Of a stretch of 64,000 nucleotides of DNA, positions 1 through 8,473 are shown piece after piece (position 1 is the stretch's first letter; each line of letters opens with the position of its first letter). The translations under genes and the position numbers were made by a program. The notes under the pieces are model-generated. The model was given only the letters and a program-made list of their open reading frames with translations, did no database searches and had not been told where the DNA came from. This stretch comes from Prevotella sp. (lineage in GTDB: Bacteria; Bacteroidota; Bacteroidia; Bacteroidales; Bacteroidaceae): the NCBI GenBank assembly GCA_016287755.1, contig JAEEWT010000012.1, forward strand, positions 55,406-119,405, in the 5' to 3' direction.

Positions 1-2
1 CA

Positions 3-1100
3 CTTCTCGCCCTCGTCGCATTGGCGGGGCAAGCACAAACAAAGACAGCCACTGTCACTGGTTATTCACCCGCACTGAAAGACGGCACGTTGGTGTTTGC
101 CAGTACTGGTAGTAGTGCAACTGTCGTAGATACTGTTCAAAGCGGACGGTTCGCCTATACTCTGCCCGTTGAGGGATTCACCGAGAGCAGCCTCTCTTTC
201 ATTGGCGAAGGCTGTCCCAATATGTACTTGGAAATCTTTCTGAAACCAGGCGTAACTGTGAAAGTGACAGGTACTGACCTTTTCGTACCCTTATGGAAGG
301 TGGAGAGCCCGATACCTGAACAGCTAACACAAAACCGTATATCAGAGCATTGCCGCGACGTGCTGAAAGAAAGAATGCAGATGGACTTGACTAATGCGTC
401 TCGGGAGAAAAAAGACTCCGTTATGATAAAATGGATGAAACAGCAGATGGACATCTTACCCTCACTGACTGTAGATGCTGCTACAATCCGTACACTATGG
501 CTCATATCCGAAACGACAATGAGAAGGAAAGACTTCCCACACATGGATCAGTTGAAAGAGGTGGAAAAATCTATCTCAGCCCGTGCACCAAAAGGATTTG
601 AAGTCCAGTTGGCAGAGATTCATTCCTATGTCTATGCGAAGGATGAGCAGCAGATAGCCGGGGAATTGGCCAGCCATGAGAGCGTGTTCTTTAAGAGATA
701 CGATGACGTGGCCCCAGAGGACATCCTCCAGACCATCCTCGACAATTATAAGGGCAAGGCCGTGCTCATCGACATGTGGGCCACATGGTGTGGACCATGT
801 CGGGCTGGGCACAAGGCTATGGCACCTATTAAGAATGACCTTAAGGACAAGAACATCCAGTTTGTCTATATCACCTCGCCCTCGTCACCTCCAACCACTT
901 GGCAGGAAATGATCAAGGATATTGACGGTGATCATTATTACCTAACGGAGGAACAAAACCACTACATCCTCAATCACTTCGAGTCAGAAGGCATCCCCAC
1001 ATACGCCATCTATAACACCAAGGGCGAACAGACCTACAAAAGCATCGGTTTCCCTGGCTTAGACACCATTAAGAATGAAATAGATAAAGCGCAGAAATAA
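3..1100 (+). CDS. Thioredoxin-fold exported protein (TlpA/ResA-like), 5' truncated
   Basis: Partial gene cut by the window edge. The reading frame is open from base 3 and begins with a hydrophobic run ending in LVALAGQAQ, which looks like the tail of a signal peptide, so the TTG at 21 is not the true start. The N-terminal half (to about residue 200) is a beta-rich region typical of DUF4369-type extensions in Bacteroidota; the C-terminal 130 residues are a thioredoxin fold with a WATWCGPC active site (Cys codons at 789 and 798). Family members are periplasmic or membrane-anchored thiol-disulfide oxidoreductases. The physiological partner cannot be read from this sequence. It stands alone, ending 180 bp before rplS. 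Confidence 0.85.
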   Translation, partial: LLALVALAGQAQTKTATVTGYSPALKDGTLVFASTGSSATVVDTVQSGRFAYTLPVEGFTESSLSFIGEGCPNMYLEIFLKPGVTVKVTGTDLFVPLWKVESPIPEQLTQNRISEHCRDVLKERMQMDLTNASREKKDSVMIKWMKQQMDILPSLTVDAATIRTLWLISETTMRRKDFPHMDQLKEVEKSISARAPKGFEVQLAEIHSYVYAKDEQQIAGELASHESVFFKRYDDVAPEDILQTILDNYKGKAVLIDMWATWCGPCRAGHKAMAPIKNDLKDKNIQFVYITSPSSPPTTWQEMIKDIDGDHYYLTEEQNHYILNHFESEGIPTYAIYNTKGEQTYKSIGFPGLDTIKNEIDKAQK

Positions 1101-1159
1101 GCATTGATACACTTTGGGGGGTAATAAACTATGTATAATAAAGAAAATACGCAGAATGT

Positions 1160-1190
1160 TTTGTCAGTTCAGAAATTTGTTGTACCTTTG
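1160..1190 (+). promoter_or_regulatory. Promoter for rplS
   Basis: TTTG at 1160-1163, 19 bp spacer, TACCTTTG at 1183-1190. This matches the Bacteroidota primary-sigma consensus TTTG-N19-21-TAnnTTTG. It leaves a leader of about 85 nt before the rplS ATG. Confidence 0.75.
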
Positions 1191-1280
1191 CACCGCTTTT
1201 TCGACGTAACCGATGGAAGGAAGAAGAGTTGCCTGTCTATGTTGCGCGAAACTTATTAAGAATCAAACGATTTCAAAACA

Positions 1281-1652
1281 ATGGATTTAATTAAAGTTGC
1301 TGAAGAAGCATTTGCAACCGGTAAGCAGCACCCCGATTTCAAGGCAGGTGACACAGTAACCGTTGCTTACAAGATCATCGAGGGTAACAAAGAGCGTATC
1401 CAGCTCTACCGCGGTGTGGTCATTAAGATTTGCGGTCATGGTGAGAAGAAGCGTTTCACTGTTCGTAAGATGTCAGGTACTGTTGGTGTAGAGCGTATCT
1501 TCCCCATCGAGAGTCCGAACATCGAGAGCATCGAGGTTAACAAGATCGGTAAGGTACGTCGTGCCAAGCTGTACTACCTGCGCAAGCTCACTGGTAAGAA
1601 GGCTCGTATTGCTGAGAAGCGTACTCCGATTGCCGCAGAGAAAAAGGACTAA
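1281..1652 (+). CDS. rplS: 50S ribosomal protein L19
   Basis: Ribosomal protein L19, located at the 30S-50S interface of the large subunit. The 123-residue product is the usual length; the core reads [19 protein letters not shown] followed by the basic [17 protein letters not shown] block and the [23 protein letters not shown] segment that defines the family. The C-terminus has a short lysine/glutamate tail. It is monocistronic: its own promoter lies upstream and a strong terminator follows within 30 bp. In many bacteria rplS lies beside trmD/rimM; here it does not. Confidence 0.97.
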   Translation: MDLIKVAEEAFATGKQHPDFKAGDTVTVAYKIIEGNKERIQLYRGVVIKICGHGEKKRFTVRKMSGTVGVERIFPIESPNIESIEVNKIGKVRRAKLYYLRKLTGKKARIAEKRTPIAAEKKD

Positions 1653-1671
1653 TCCTTTTGAAGAGAGAAAT

Positions 1672-1702
1672 AAAAAAGAGACTCATACGAGTCTCTTTTT
1701 TT
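1672..1702 (+). terminator. Bidirectional intrinsic terminator between rplS and the CapA-like gene
   Basis: Stem GAGACTC (1678-1684), loop ATAC, GAGTCTC (1689-1695), then seven T; six A precede the stem, so the reverse complement is also a terminator. It serves the converging rplS (plus) and CapA-like gene (minus, ending at 1709). Confidence 0.9.
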
Positions 1703-1708
1703 GTGGCT

Positions 1709-2848
1709 TTATTTTAGGATGATGTTTCCTTTGTTGTCGATGCGTGCCATGCTTTGTGGAACATCAGCATCGCTGAGCATCTTCATCTGTCGCGGAACGG
1801 CATTCGTCTCATCCTTCCGCGGACCGAGACCGCGCTGCTGGATAAATGAATGGATCTTACCACCCAGGAACCGTCCGTCGTTACCAATCTGGATGGTCAC
1901 CACCGGCGCATAGCCCGAGATACCCTTCAGACTGATGCCATAGGGTGTGCAGAAGTTCCCCAGACTATAGGCAATGAACCTTCCTTGGTACACCTCCACG
2001 CAGCGCACCACATGCGGTCCGTGACCATACACCACATCAGCACCATTGTCAATACAGAAATGTGCGAACTCCCGCAGTGAGCCGCGATCCTCGTTGAGGA
2101 AGATCTCACGACCTTGTGGCAGATGACTATACGACTGTCCTTCTGCACCGCCATGGAAAGACACCACGACGATATCCGACTGTTGCCGCAACTCATCTAT
2201 CACGTCCTTCACCAACGACAGGTCGTTATGCTTCATGGTATAGCCGTTATGACCGAAGGCACAAAGACCATAGCGCACACCATTGCGTTCCACCACAGCA
2301 CTCCTCACCCTTCCGGCAATACCAGAAAAGCGGATATCCTGTTCTTTCAGACAACGTTCCGTTGACTCGATACCCTCCGTACCGAAATCGTTGGCGTGGT
2401 TATTTGCCATGCTCAGGAAATCATAGCCAGCATCCTTCAAAAGCGGAGCGAAGCGAGTAGGCATACGGAAAGCATAACTCACGTTCGACACCTTCTTCGT
2501 ACTCTGTCCACCATCGCATAACGCTCCTTCGAGGTTTCCCACGGCCAGGTCGGCGTTCACCAGTAGATCCTTCACGTCACGGAAGAGGTTCTTTCCATCG
2601 TTGGCTGGAAGCATCACCGAAGGAAAGGTTGTTCCCATCATGATGTCGCCTGTCATGGCAATGGTCAACGTGTCGGGCATCACCTTTTCTGGTTCTGCAA
2701 CCTCTACGACAGTCGAGGCCACGGTATCAGTTGTCACGGGGACATAGACAGACGATGCTGGCATTTGTTTGCCAGCATCCTGTGTGGGAGAGCAGGCCAG
2801 TAAATATCCTGCTACAAATAAAAAAAAGTTGATTCTCATATATCTCAT
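1709..2848 (-). CDS. CapA-family metallophosphatase-fold lipoprotein
   Basis: 379 residues with a lipoprotein signal (lipobox around LLAC, Cys19). The mature part contains the hallmarks of the PGA_cap/CapA family: TGDIMMG, NLEGAL, MANNHANDFG, VVSFHGGAE and VYGHGPHVV, whose Asp, Asn and His residues form a calcineurin-like di-metal site. CapA proteins are tied to poly-gamma-glutamate or capsule work, but Bacteroidota homologues are of unknown substrate and no capsule genes are nearby. Its ATG overlaps the TGA of the upstream NlpC/P60 gene by one base (TGATG), implying translational coupling; this decides the start at 2848 over Met4. Confidence 0.85.
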   Translation of the reverse strand: MRYMRINFFLFVAGYLLACSPTQDAGKQMPASSVYVPVTTDTVASTVVEVAEPEKVMPDTLTIAMTGDIMMGTTFPSVMLPANDGKNLFRDVKDLLVNADLAVGNLEGALCDGGQSTKKVSNVSYAFRMPTRFAPLLKDAGYDFLSMANNHANDFGTEGIESTERCLKEQDIRFSGIAGRVRSAVVERNGVRYGLCAFGHNGYTMKHNDLSLVKDVIDELRQQSDIVVVSFHGGAEGQSYSHLPQGREIFLNEDRGSLREFAHFCIDNGADVVYGHGPHVVRCVEVYQGRFIAYSLGNFCTPYGISLKGISGYAPVVTIQIGNDGRFLGGKIHSFIQQRGLGPRKDETNAVPRQMKMLSDADVPQSMARIDNKGNIILK

Positions 2849-3420
2849 CAGTTCACACGGCGTGCTCCAACATACCTGCGAGAGTAATAGCCATCACGGG
2901 AATTGCTGACCTTCACGCCACTTGAACTACTGGCATGAATGAAATCAAAGGAACCCGTAGCAGGATCTACATCGACCACAATACCGACATGTCCCACTCC
3001 ACGTCCGCTATTAGGACTGGTGAAGAACACCAGGTCACCTGTCTGGAGCTCATCTTTACGAATCGGGGTATTCCTGGCATACTGATCGCGAGAGGAGGCA
3101 CCGATGGATTTGTTCATCATCTTGCTATAGACGTAGCTGGTGAAACCGGAGCAGTCGAAAGCCGACGGACCCTTCGCACCACTACGGTAACGGGCTCCGA
3201 TGTGCTTGAAAGCCTCATCCATCAGATTATCAATAGCTGCATAGTTGTCCTGGTAGATATAATCCTCTCCTGAATAGAGAAAATCATAATTATCTATTTC
3301 CTGATATCTTTGCTCGGTCTGAGGGGCAGCCTTCTTGGCAGTCTTCTTCCTTTTGGCTGACGAAGGAGCCAAAGAAGAAACCAATAACAGTACCACGCAA
3401 AGAATAATTTTCTTACTCAT
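2848..3420 (-). CDS. NlpC/P60 family cell-wall peptidase
   Basis: 190 residues with an N-terminal signal peptide and a lysine-rich linker, then an NlpC/P60 domain (about residues 60-190). The catalytic triad is visible: Cys90 in FDCSGF, His144 in GHVGIVVD and His162 in FIHASSS. Such enzymes cleave gamma-D-glutamyl-diamino acid bonds of peptidoglycan stem peptides in the periplasm. It is the first gene of a two-gene unit with the CapA-like lipoprotein, suggesting a shared envelope role. The leader upstream contains a nested hairpin. Confidence 0.9.
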   Translation of the reverse strand: MSKKIILCVVLLLVSSLAPSSAKRKKTAKKAAPQTEQRYQEIDNYDFLYSGEDYIYQDNYAAIDNLMDEAFKHIGARYRSGAKGPSAFDCSGFTSYVYSKMMNKSIGASSRDQYARNTPIRKDELQTGDLVFFTSPNSGRGVGHVGIVVDVDPATGSFDFIHASSSSGVKVSNSRDGYYSRRYVGARRVN

Positions 3421-3528
3421 TATTATTTAGGTTAGATAACTGGAACGATCATGGAGATTTTCTCCTGTTCCAACGGGAAGTTACAGAAATCAGGCATCTA
3501 AGCAATGCCCCTCTGAACTTTACGATTG

Positions 3529-3536
3529 CAAAGGTA
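3529..3536 (-). promoter_or_regulatory. -7 element for NlpC/P60-CapA unit
   Basis: CAAAGGTA on the plus strand, i.e. TACCTTTG on the minus strand, about 110 bp before the NlpC/P60 start. The -33 element is not convincing. Confidence 0.5.
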
Positions 3537-3888
3537 ATAAAAAAAGGTGGGGCATAAAAGTGGGTTTACATCTTTTTGGATATACCCAAATGTCGGTTTT
3601 CGTCACCCATATTTCTCTTTTCTTACAATATAATAGGCAGTTAGCGGATATGTTTCACGTAAAAGGGTAACTGTGCGCGTTCACGTTTTTTAATACCCTT
3701 TTTATTCAACATTTAACATTTCAAGAAAATCTTCGCGTTGTTTCACGCAATTACACCTATTTTCTTACCTTTGACTTCGTCGAACTTACTTCCGTTCGGA
3801 AAAAACAAATATATTAGGACCTTCGGTCTCTTTTGTAGCATCTCAACAAATGAAATGCAAGCATTTCTTTGTTTTGCTGCAACAAAAA

Positions 3889-3920
3889 TTTGTTTTTTCG
3901 CTCACTTAATCGTAACTTTG
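3889..3920 (+). promoter_or_regulatory. Promoter for AICAR formyltransferase gene
   Basis: TTTG at 3889-3892, 20 bp spacer, TAACTTTG at 3913-3920, 28 bp before the ATG. The spacer (TTCGCTCACTTAATCG) is shared almost exactly with the promoter at 44175-44205. Confidence 0.8.
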
Positions 3921-3948
3921 CACCCAAATTCATATCCCAATAGAAAAG

Positions 3949-5133
3949 ATGAAAGAGTTAGCACTGAAGTACGGATGTAATCCCAACCAAAAACCTTCAC
4001 GTATTTTCATGACGGAAGGAGAATTACCCCTCGAAGTATTAAACGGTCGTCCCGGCTACATCAATTTCCTGGATGCGCTGAACAGCTGGCAGCTTGTCAA
4101 GGAGATGAAGGCTGCTACCGGTCTGCCATCAGCCGCCAGCTTCAAGCACGTGTCACCTGCAGGTGCTGCCGTAGGACTTCCCCTGAGCGATACCCTGAAG
4201 AAGATCTATTTCGTTGATGACATCAAAGGACTGGATGAGTCGGCTATTGCTTGTGCCTATGCTCGTGCCCGTGGTGCCGACCGTATGAGCTCCTATGGTG
4301 ATTTCGTTGCTTTGTCGGATACCTGTGATGCCGTTACCGCCACGTTGTTGAAGCGTGAGGTTTCCGACGGTGTGATTGCCCCCGGTTATACTGAAGAGGC
4401 TTTGCAGATTCTCCGCGAGAAGCGCAAGGGAACCTATAACGTGATTCAGATCGACCCCAACTATGTGCCTGAGCCCGTAGAGCGCAAGCAGGTGTTCGGC
4501 ATCACCTTCGAGCAGGGACGTAATGAGATCAAGCTGGATGATCCCGCTTTGTTCGAGAACATCCCCACTGAGAACAAGGTATTCCCTGCTGATGCCAAAC
4601 GCGACCTGATCATTGCGCTCATCACCCTGAAATATACACAGAGTAACTCTGTCTGCTATGTCAAGGACGGACAAGCCATCGGTATTGGTGCCGGTCAGCA
4701 GAGCCGTATCCACTGTACCCGTCTGGCAGGTAACAAGGCTGATATCTGGTGGCTTCGTCAGCATCCGAAGGTGATGGCGCTGCCGTTCATCGACGGGATC
4801 CGCAGGGCTGACCGTGACAACACCATCGACATCTATATCTCTGACGACCATGATGATGTATTGGCAGAAGGCGAATGGCAGAAGTTCTTCAAGGAAAAGC
4901 CCGAGGTGCTTACCCGTGAGGAAAAGAAAGCATGGATTGCACAGAACACAAAGGTATCCTTGGGTTCTGATGCGTTCTTCCCCTTCGGCGACAATGTGGA
5001 GCGTGCTCATAAGAGCGGTGTGGAGTATATCGCACAAGCCGGTGGTTCAGTTCGCGATGATCATGTCATCATGACTTGCGACAAATATGGCATTGCCATG
5101 ACTTTCACGGGCGTTCGCTTGTTCCACCACTAA
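3949..5133 (+). CDS. Stand-alone AICAR formyltransferase (PurH C-terminal domain)
   Basis: 394 residues covering only the AICAR transformylase half of PurH, which transfers a formyl group from 10-formyl-THF to AICAR in the penultimate step of IMP synthesis. The IMP cyclohydrolase domain of standard bifunctional PurH (over 500 residues) is absent. The catalytic Lys66-His67 pair lies in SFKHVSPAGAA; other family blocks are AYARARGADRMSSYGDFVAL, KYTQSNSVCYV, GAGQQSRIHC and SDAFFPFGDNVERA near the C-terminus. It starts at an ATG 28 bp behind a consensus promoter. Whether a full purH exists elsewhere in the genome cannot be told. Confidence 0.9.
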   Translation: MKELALKYGCNPNQKPSRIFMTEGELPLEVLNGRPGYINFLDALNSWQLVKEMKAATGLPSAASFKHVSPAGAAVGLPLSDTLKKIYFVDDIKGLDESAIACAYARARGADRMSSYGDFVALSDTCDAVTATLLKREVSDGVIAPGYTEEALQILREKRKGTYNVIQIDPNYVPEPVERKQVFGITFEQGRNEIKLDDPALFENIPTENKVFPADAKRDLIIALITLKYTQSNSVCYVKDGQAIGIGAGQQSRIHCTRLAGNKADIWWLRQHPKVMALPFIDGIRRADRDNTIDIYISDDHDDVLAEGEWQKFFKEKPEVLTREEKKAWIAQNTKVSLGSDAFFPFGDNVERAHKSGVEYIAQAGGSVRDDHVIMTCDKYGIAMTFTGVRLFHH

Positions 5134-5191
5134 ACAAATTGAAAATTGAAAGTTGAAAATTGAAAGTCAACGAAGTTAAAATTGAGAATTC
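5134..5191. repeat. TTGAAAA-type degenerate micro-repeat
   Basis: Four to five degenerate copies of a 7-9 bp unit (TTGAAAAT/TTGAAAGT) fill the gap between the AICAR formyltransferase and the small basic protein gene. Similar units recur between other genes in this window. Confidence 0.6.
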
Positions 5192-5398
5192 ATGAGTCAA
5201 GAAGACGATTTTCAAAGCATTCTGGAGAACGGGATTTCTTTTGGCAAAGGCGGTCAGAAGAAAAGTTCCGACGATGGCAAGGTGAAGACCAAGGCCAAGA
5301 AAAAGAAGTATGTGACTGGTGCCCATGGCAGTGGCTCAGCGATGCAGAAAGCCAAATATCGTCAGCAACGTAATAACAGACATAAGGGGAAGAGATAG
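5192..5398 (+). CDS. Small basic conserved hypothetical protein
   Basis: 68 residues, strongly basic in its second half (TKAKKKKYVTGAHGSGS, then QRNNRHKGKR). No transmembrane segment or signal peptide. I recognise no characterised family; the basic low-complexity C-terminus suggests nucleic-acid or ribosome binding, which is inference only. The ATG at 5192 follows the upstream gene by 58 bp of micro-repeat, so it may be cotranscribed. Its TAG stop lies in the loop of an intrinsic terminator, so the last codons form the 5' arm of the hairpin. Confidence 0.65.
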   Translation: MSQEDDFQSILENGISFGKGGQKKSSDDGKVKTKAKKKKYVTGAHGSGSAMQKAKYRQQRNNRHKGKR

Positions 5399-5413
5399 CT
5401 CTTCCCCTTTTTT
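5386..5413 (+). terminator. Intrinsic terminator overlapping a stop codon
   Basis: Stem GGGGAAGAG (5386-5394), loop ATAG (5395-5398), CTCTTCCCC (5399-5407), six T. The loop contains the TAG stop of the 68-aa gene. Confidence 0.9.
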
Positions 5414-5433
5414 GTATTTCTCAACGAAATCCT

Positions 5434-6603
5434 TTAGTCTTCGATATCCTCCAGTTCGTAGTCCTCGAGTTCCTCGATATCATCGTCTTCCTCTTCCTCC
5501 ACATACAGAATCTCGTCTTCACCTTCCGCTCTCAGCTCTTCCGTGAAGCGCTGCATATCCTTGTCGCGATGTACCAGTGTATCCTCTGCTGTGATACCTT
5601 TCAGTTTGTTGCTTTCACTGTTCAGTTCTGCCCACAGGATATCTTTCAGGTCATTCAACCCATAGCCTGTCACGGCAGAGATAAAGACCACGGGAAGATC
5701 GTCCGGTAAGGTATCCCTGAGCATATCGATCAGTTCCTCGTCGAGCAGATCACATTTGGTCACCGCCAGAACCCTTTGCTTGTCAAGCATCTCAGGATTG
5801 AACTGCTGCAGTTCGTTCAGCAGAATCTCATACTCCTTCTTGATATCATCCGTATCACCCGGTACCATGAACAGCAGCAACGAGTTGCGTTCGATGTGAC
5901 GAAGGAAACGCAAGCCCAGTCCTCTACCCTCACTGGCACCTTCAATGATTCCAGGGATATCGGCCATGACGAACGATTTTCCTTCACGATAGCCCACGAT
6001 ACCCAATGAGGGTTCCATGGTCGTAAACGGGTAATTGGCAATCTTCGGACGGGCGTTGGAGAGTGCCGACAGCAGCGTTGACTTCCCCGCATTGGGGAAA
6101 CCTACAAGCCCCACATCAGCCAACAACTTCAGTTCCAGGATGACCGTCATCTCCTGCATCGGCTCTCCGGGCTGAGCGAAACGCGGTGCTTGGTTCGTCG
6201 CACTACGGAACTGGAAGTTACCGAGTCCGCCACGACCACCTTTCAGCAGCACCACCTCCTGTCCGTCGTAGGTCACATCGCAAACATACTTTCCTGTCTC
6301 AGCATCATAGACAACGGTACCGCACGGAACGTCGATGTAAGCATCCTTACCATCCGTGCCATGACATTTGTCCTTACCACCGTTACCTCCGTGCTCAGCC
6401 TTTACATGTCGCTGGTACTTCAGGTGCAGCAGGGTCCAGAAGTTATGGTTGCCGCGTAGGATTACGCTGCCACCTTTACCTCCGTCACCGCCATCAGGTC
6501 CGGCATTCGGATTATACTTAATATGTTTCAAATGCATCGATCCACGACCGCCTTTTCCAGATCGGCAATAGATCTTCACATAATCGACAAAATTACTCTC
6601 CAT
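5434..6603 (-). CDS. obgE: Obg-family GTPase
   Basis: 389 residues. Residues 1-160 form the glycine-rich Obg fold ([27 protein letters not shown]). The GTPase domain has a P-loop GFPNAGKST at 168-176, switch region [23 protein letters not shown] for the G3 motif, and TKCDLLD for G4. The tail is a long acidic stretch ([18 protein letters not shown]), a common end in this family. Obg proteins act in late 50S assembly and stringent-response/cell-cycle control in the cytoplasm. It lies 8 bp downstream of the hpt-adk fusion on the same strand, so the two are probably one operon. Confidence 0.97.
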   Translation of the reverse strand: MESNFVDYVKIYCRSGKGGRGSMHLKHIKYNPNAGPDGGDGGKGGSVILRGNHNFWTLLHLKYQRHVKAEHGGNGGKDKCHGTDGKDAYIDVPCGTVVYDAETGKYVCDVTYDGQEVVLLKGGRGGLGNFQFRSATNQAPRFAQPGEPMQEMTVILELKLLADVGLVGFPNAGKSTLLSALSNARPKIANYPFTTMEPSLGIVGYREGKSFVMADIPGIIEGASEGRGLGLRFLRHIERNSLLLFMVPGDTDDIKKEYEILLNELQQFNPEMLDKQRVLAVTKCDLLDEELIDMLRDTLPDDLPVVFISAVTGYGLNDLKDILWAELNSESNKLKGITAEDTLVHRDKDMQRFTEELRAEGEDEILYVEEEEDDDIEELEDYELEDIED

Positions 6604-6611
6604 CGCAAAGA

Positions 6612-7736
6612 TTACAGTTGGTCGATGACCTGTTGGATATCACCAGCGATACGGTCGAGCGCACCCAGTCCGTTGATATGATGACGGATGCCTTCCTTCT
6701 CATACCACTCGATGAGCGGGGAGGTTTGGTTGTGATACACATCAAGACGTTTCTTGATGGTCTCGGCATTATCATCACTACGTCCACTCTCCTGACCGCG
6801 CTTGATCAGACGCGTCATCAATTCCTCCTCAGGAACATCGAGTTCGATCATGGCGGCGATACGGTGACCGCGCTCCTCAAGCATCTTTTTCAAGGCCTCA
6901 GCCTGCGGTATCGTACGTGGGAAGCCATCGAAGATCACACCGGGATGATCCGTGCCGAAACTGTCGTACACGCTGGCCAGGATATCCACCATCAGCGCAT
7001 CGGGAATCAGCTGTCCTTTATCGATATACGAAGCAGCGGTCTTTCCCAGCTCCGTACCTTTCTTGATTTCACTGCGAAGCACATCGCCTGTAGAGATATG
7101 TCCCAGTCCGTACTTCTCGATTAACAAGTCACTCTGTGTCCCCTTTCCTGATCCAGGGGCACCGAAAATCACAATATTCTTCATATTCTTAAGATTGTCT
7201 TCATTTACAAGTGTATAGATATCCGGCAGGTTACGTCCCTGCTGGTCGTAGTCAAGACCATAGCCCACAATGAAATCATTGGGAATCTCCATGACGGCAT
7301 ACTCGATGTTAAGGTCAACCTGCAGCTTCTCGGGCTTCACCAACAGGGAACAAATATGTACGGAGGCGGGATGACGGGTACCCAAACTCTCAATCATCCG
7401 CTTCATGGTAAGACCCGTATCCACGATATCCTCAATGATCACGACGGTACGGTCGGTAAGATCCTCATTGATGCCCATCACCTCGGTAATCTTCCCTGTA
7501 GAAGTGGTACCTTGATAAGAGGCGAGTTTGACAAACGAAATCTCGCAAGGAATCGTTATCATTCTCATCAAATCTGCCGCAAAGACAAACGCACCATTCA
7601 GCACCGCCAGGAACAGCGGATTCTTGTCGGCCATGTCATGGTTAATGCGATCGGCAACGGCCTGAATGCGCTCTTTGATTTCTTTCTCCGGGATAGACGT
7701 TCTGAACGTCTTGTCTTTGATTTTTACTACACTCAT
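6612..7736 (-). CDS. Hypoxanthine phosphoribosyltransferase-adenylate kinase fusion
   Basis: 374 residues made of two complete enzymes. Residues 1 to about 180 are a hypoxanthine phosphoribosyltransferase with the PRPP-binding loop EDIVDTGLT at 102-110 and the [11 protein letters not shown] flexible loop. Residues 185-374 are an adenylate kinase with P-loop GAPGSGKGT (192-200), ISTGDVLR and FDGFPRT, and a short lid without zinc cysteines. No stop separates them, and the native kinase Met185 (codon at 7184-7182) is retained. The fusion links purine salvage to nucleotide phosphorylation. It has its own promoter and precedes obgE by 8 bp. An assembly frameshift is unlikely because both parts are intact and in one frame. 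Confidence 0.93.
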   Translation of the reverse strand: MSVVKIKDKTFRTSIPEKEIKERIQAVADRINHDMADKNPLFLAVLNGAFVFAADLMRMITIPCEISFVKLASYQGTTSTGKITEVMGINEDLTDRTVVIIEDIVDTGLTMKRMIESLGTRHPASVHICSLLVKPEKLQVDLNIEYAVMEIPNDFIVGYGLDYDQQGRNLPDIYTLVNEDNLKNMKNIVIFGAPGSGKGTQSDLLIEKYGLGHISTGDVLRSEIKKGTELGKTAASYIDKGQLIPDALMVDILASVYDSFGTDHPGVIFDGFPRTIPQAEALKKMLEERGHRIAAMIELDVPEEELMTRLIKRGQESGRSDDNAETIKKRLDVYHNQTSPLIEWYEKEGIRHHINGLGALDRIAGDIQQVIDQL

Positions 7737-7760
7737 AATCGTATCTTCACTTTATTTGTG

Positions 7761-7791
7761 CAAAGTTACGAAAAGTCGAGCGCAAAACAAA
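7761..7791 (-). promoter_or_regulatory. Promoter for hpt-adk-obgE
   Basis: On the minus strand: TTTG (7791-7788), 19 bp, TAACTTTG (7768-7761), 24 bp before the ATG. The sequence between resembles the 3889 and 44175 promoters (GCTC...TCGTAACTTTGCAC). Confidence 0.75.
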
Positions 7792-7908
7792 GAAACTTCT
7801 TTCTTTTTTTGCAGAGACAAAGTAACTTAGGCGAAGCCAAATTTACGGAAATTCTAAGTGAGTGAGAAGAAAAATGAATGATTTTGTCTCACCAAGCGGG
7901 AGGATTTT

Positions 7909-8307
7909 TCAATCCTTCCTACTGAAGATGCCTTTGAGGAATCCGCTTACCTTTGAGCCTGTCTTTTTCACGCCCTTGATAACGTTCTGACCGACACTGT
8001 CGATCTTCTCACCAACCTTCTCGGCTGTTCTGTTAGCCACTTTCTTATGATAACGTGTACGCAGCTCCGTATATTTAGAAAGCTGATCATCAGTCATCAA
8101 AGGTTTGTAGGTTTCATGATACTCGCTGGTAAGCTGTTCGTACTTGGCAGAGAACACCTTATACTCTTCATCAGAGATGACATCCTCTGATTCCACCATC
8201 ACAACGAGTGCCGTATACCTGTCAAGAAACTCCTCTGTTCCATTTGTCTGAGCCCGTCCTGACAAGCACATCAACAGCAGTACGGAAATAATCATCAACT
8301 TTTTCAT
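7909..8307 (-). CDS. Exported hypothetical protein, helical
   Basis: 132 residues: a clear signal peptide (KKLMIISVLLLMCLSGRAQ) and a mature region of about 110 residues rich in charged helices (SDEEYKVFSAKYEQLTSEYHE), ending in a glycine/lysine segment with VKKTGSKVSGFLKGIF that could be amphipathic. It resembles small periplasmic Bacteroidota proteins of unknown function; I do not assign one. Monocistronic; a TACTTTTG box on the minus strand at 8343-8336 precedes it by 28 bp. The 170 bp downstream, toward hpt-adk, hold no further gene. Confidence 0.7.
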   Translation of the reverse strand: MKKLMIISVLLLMCLSGRAQTNGTEEFLDRYTALVVMVESEDVISDEEYKVFSAKYEQLTSEYHETYKPLMTDDQLSKYTELRTRYHKKVANRTAEKVGEKIDSVGQNVIKGVKKTGSKVSGFLKGIFSRKD

Positions 8308-8460
8308 CTGATATTCATTATTGGTTTATCGAGCACAAAAGTAATCAATATTCAGCAACTTTACGTTCATTTTATTCTTTATTAGGAGTAAATATAAGTA
8401 TTTAAGTAACAAAAAATGAAAAAAATGGGCATTGATGACCGCTTATTACTATTTATTTTG

Positions 8461-8468
8461 TATTTTTG
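8461..8468 (+). promoter_or_regulatory. -7 element immediately before nnr
   Basis: TATTTTTG ends 5 bp before the ATG at 8474. If used, the transcript would be leaderless or nearly so, and the upstream in-frame ATGs at 8432/8435 could not be translated from it. Confidence 0.5.
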
Positions 8469-8473
8469 CAGGG

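Larger units (their letters stand above)
3421..3948. other. 528-bp divergent intergenic region
   Basis: No gene seen. It holds, for the minus strand, the leader and promoter of the NlpC/P60 gene: a nested hairpin at 3442-3471 (GGAAC/GTTCC enclosing GGAGA/TCTCC) and a TACCTTTG box read on the minus strand at 3529-3536. For the plus strand it holds a TACCTTTG-like box at 3766-3773 without a good -33 element and the AICAR-formyltransferase promoter at 3889-3920. The middle (3540-3760) is AT-rich with no structure I can assign. Confidence 0.6.

Noticed and set aside
3738..3980. 80-aa plus-strand frame before the AICAR formyltransferase gene
   Set aside because: It spans the promoter and overlaps the true start, with no recognisable protein features.
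4153..5037. 294-aa open frame on the minus strand
   Set aside because: Antisense shadow of the AICAR formyltransferase gene, with no family motif or promoter.
7182..7184. Frameshift or assembly error joining hpt and adk
   Set aside because: Both domains are intact, in one frame, with a plausible linker and no stop; a true fusion is simpler.
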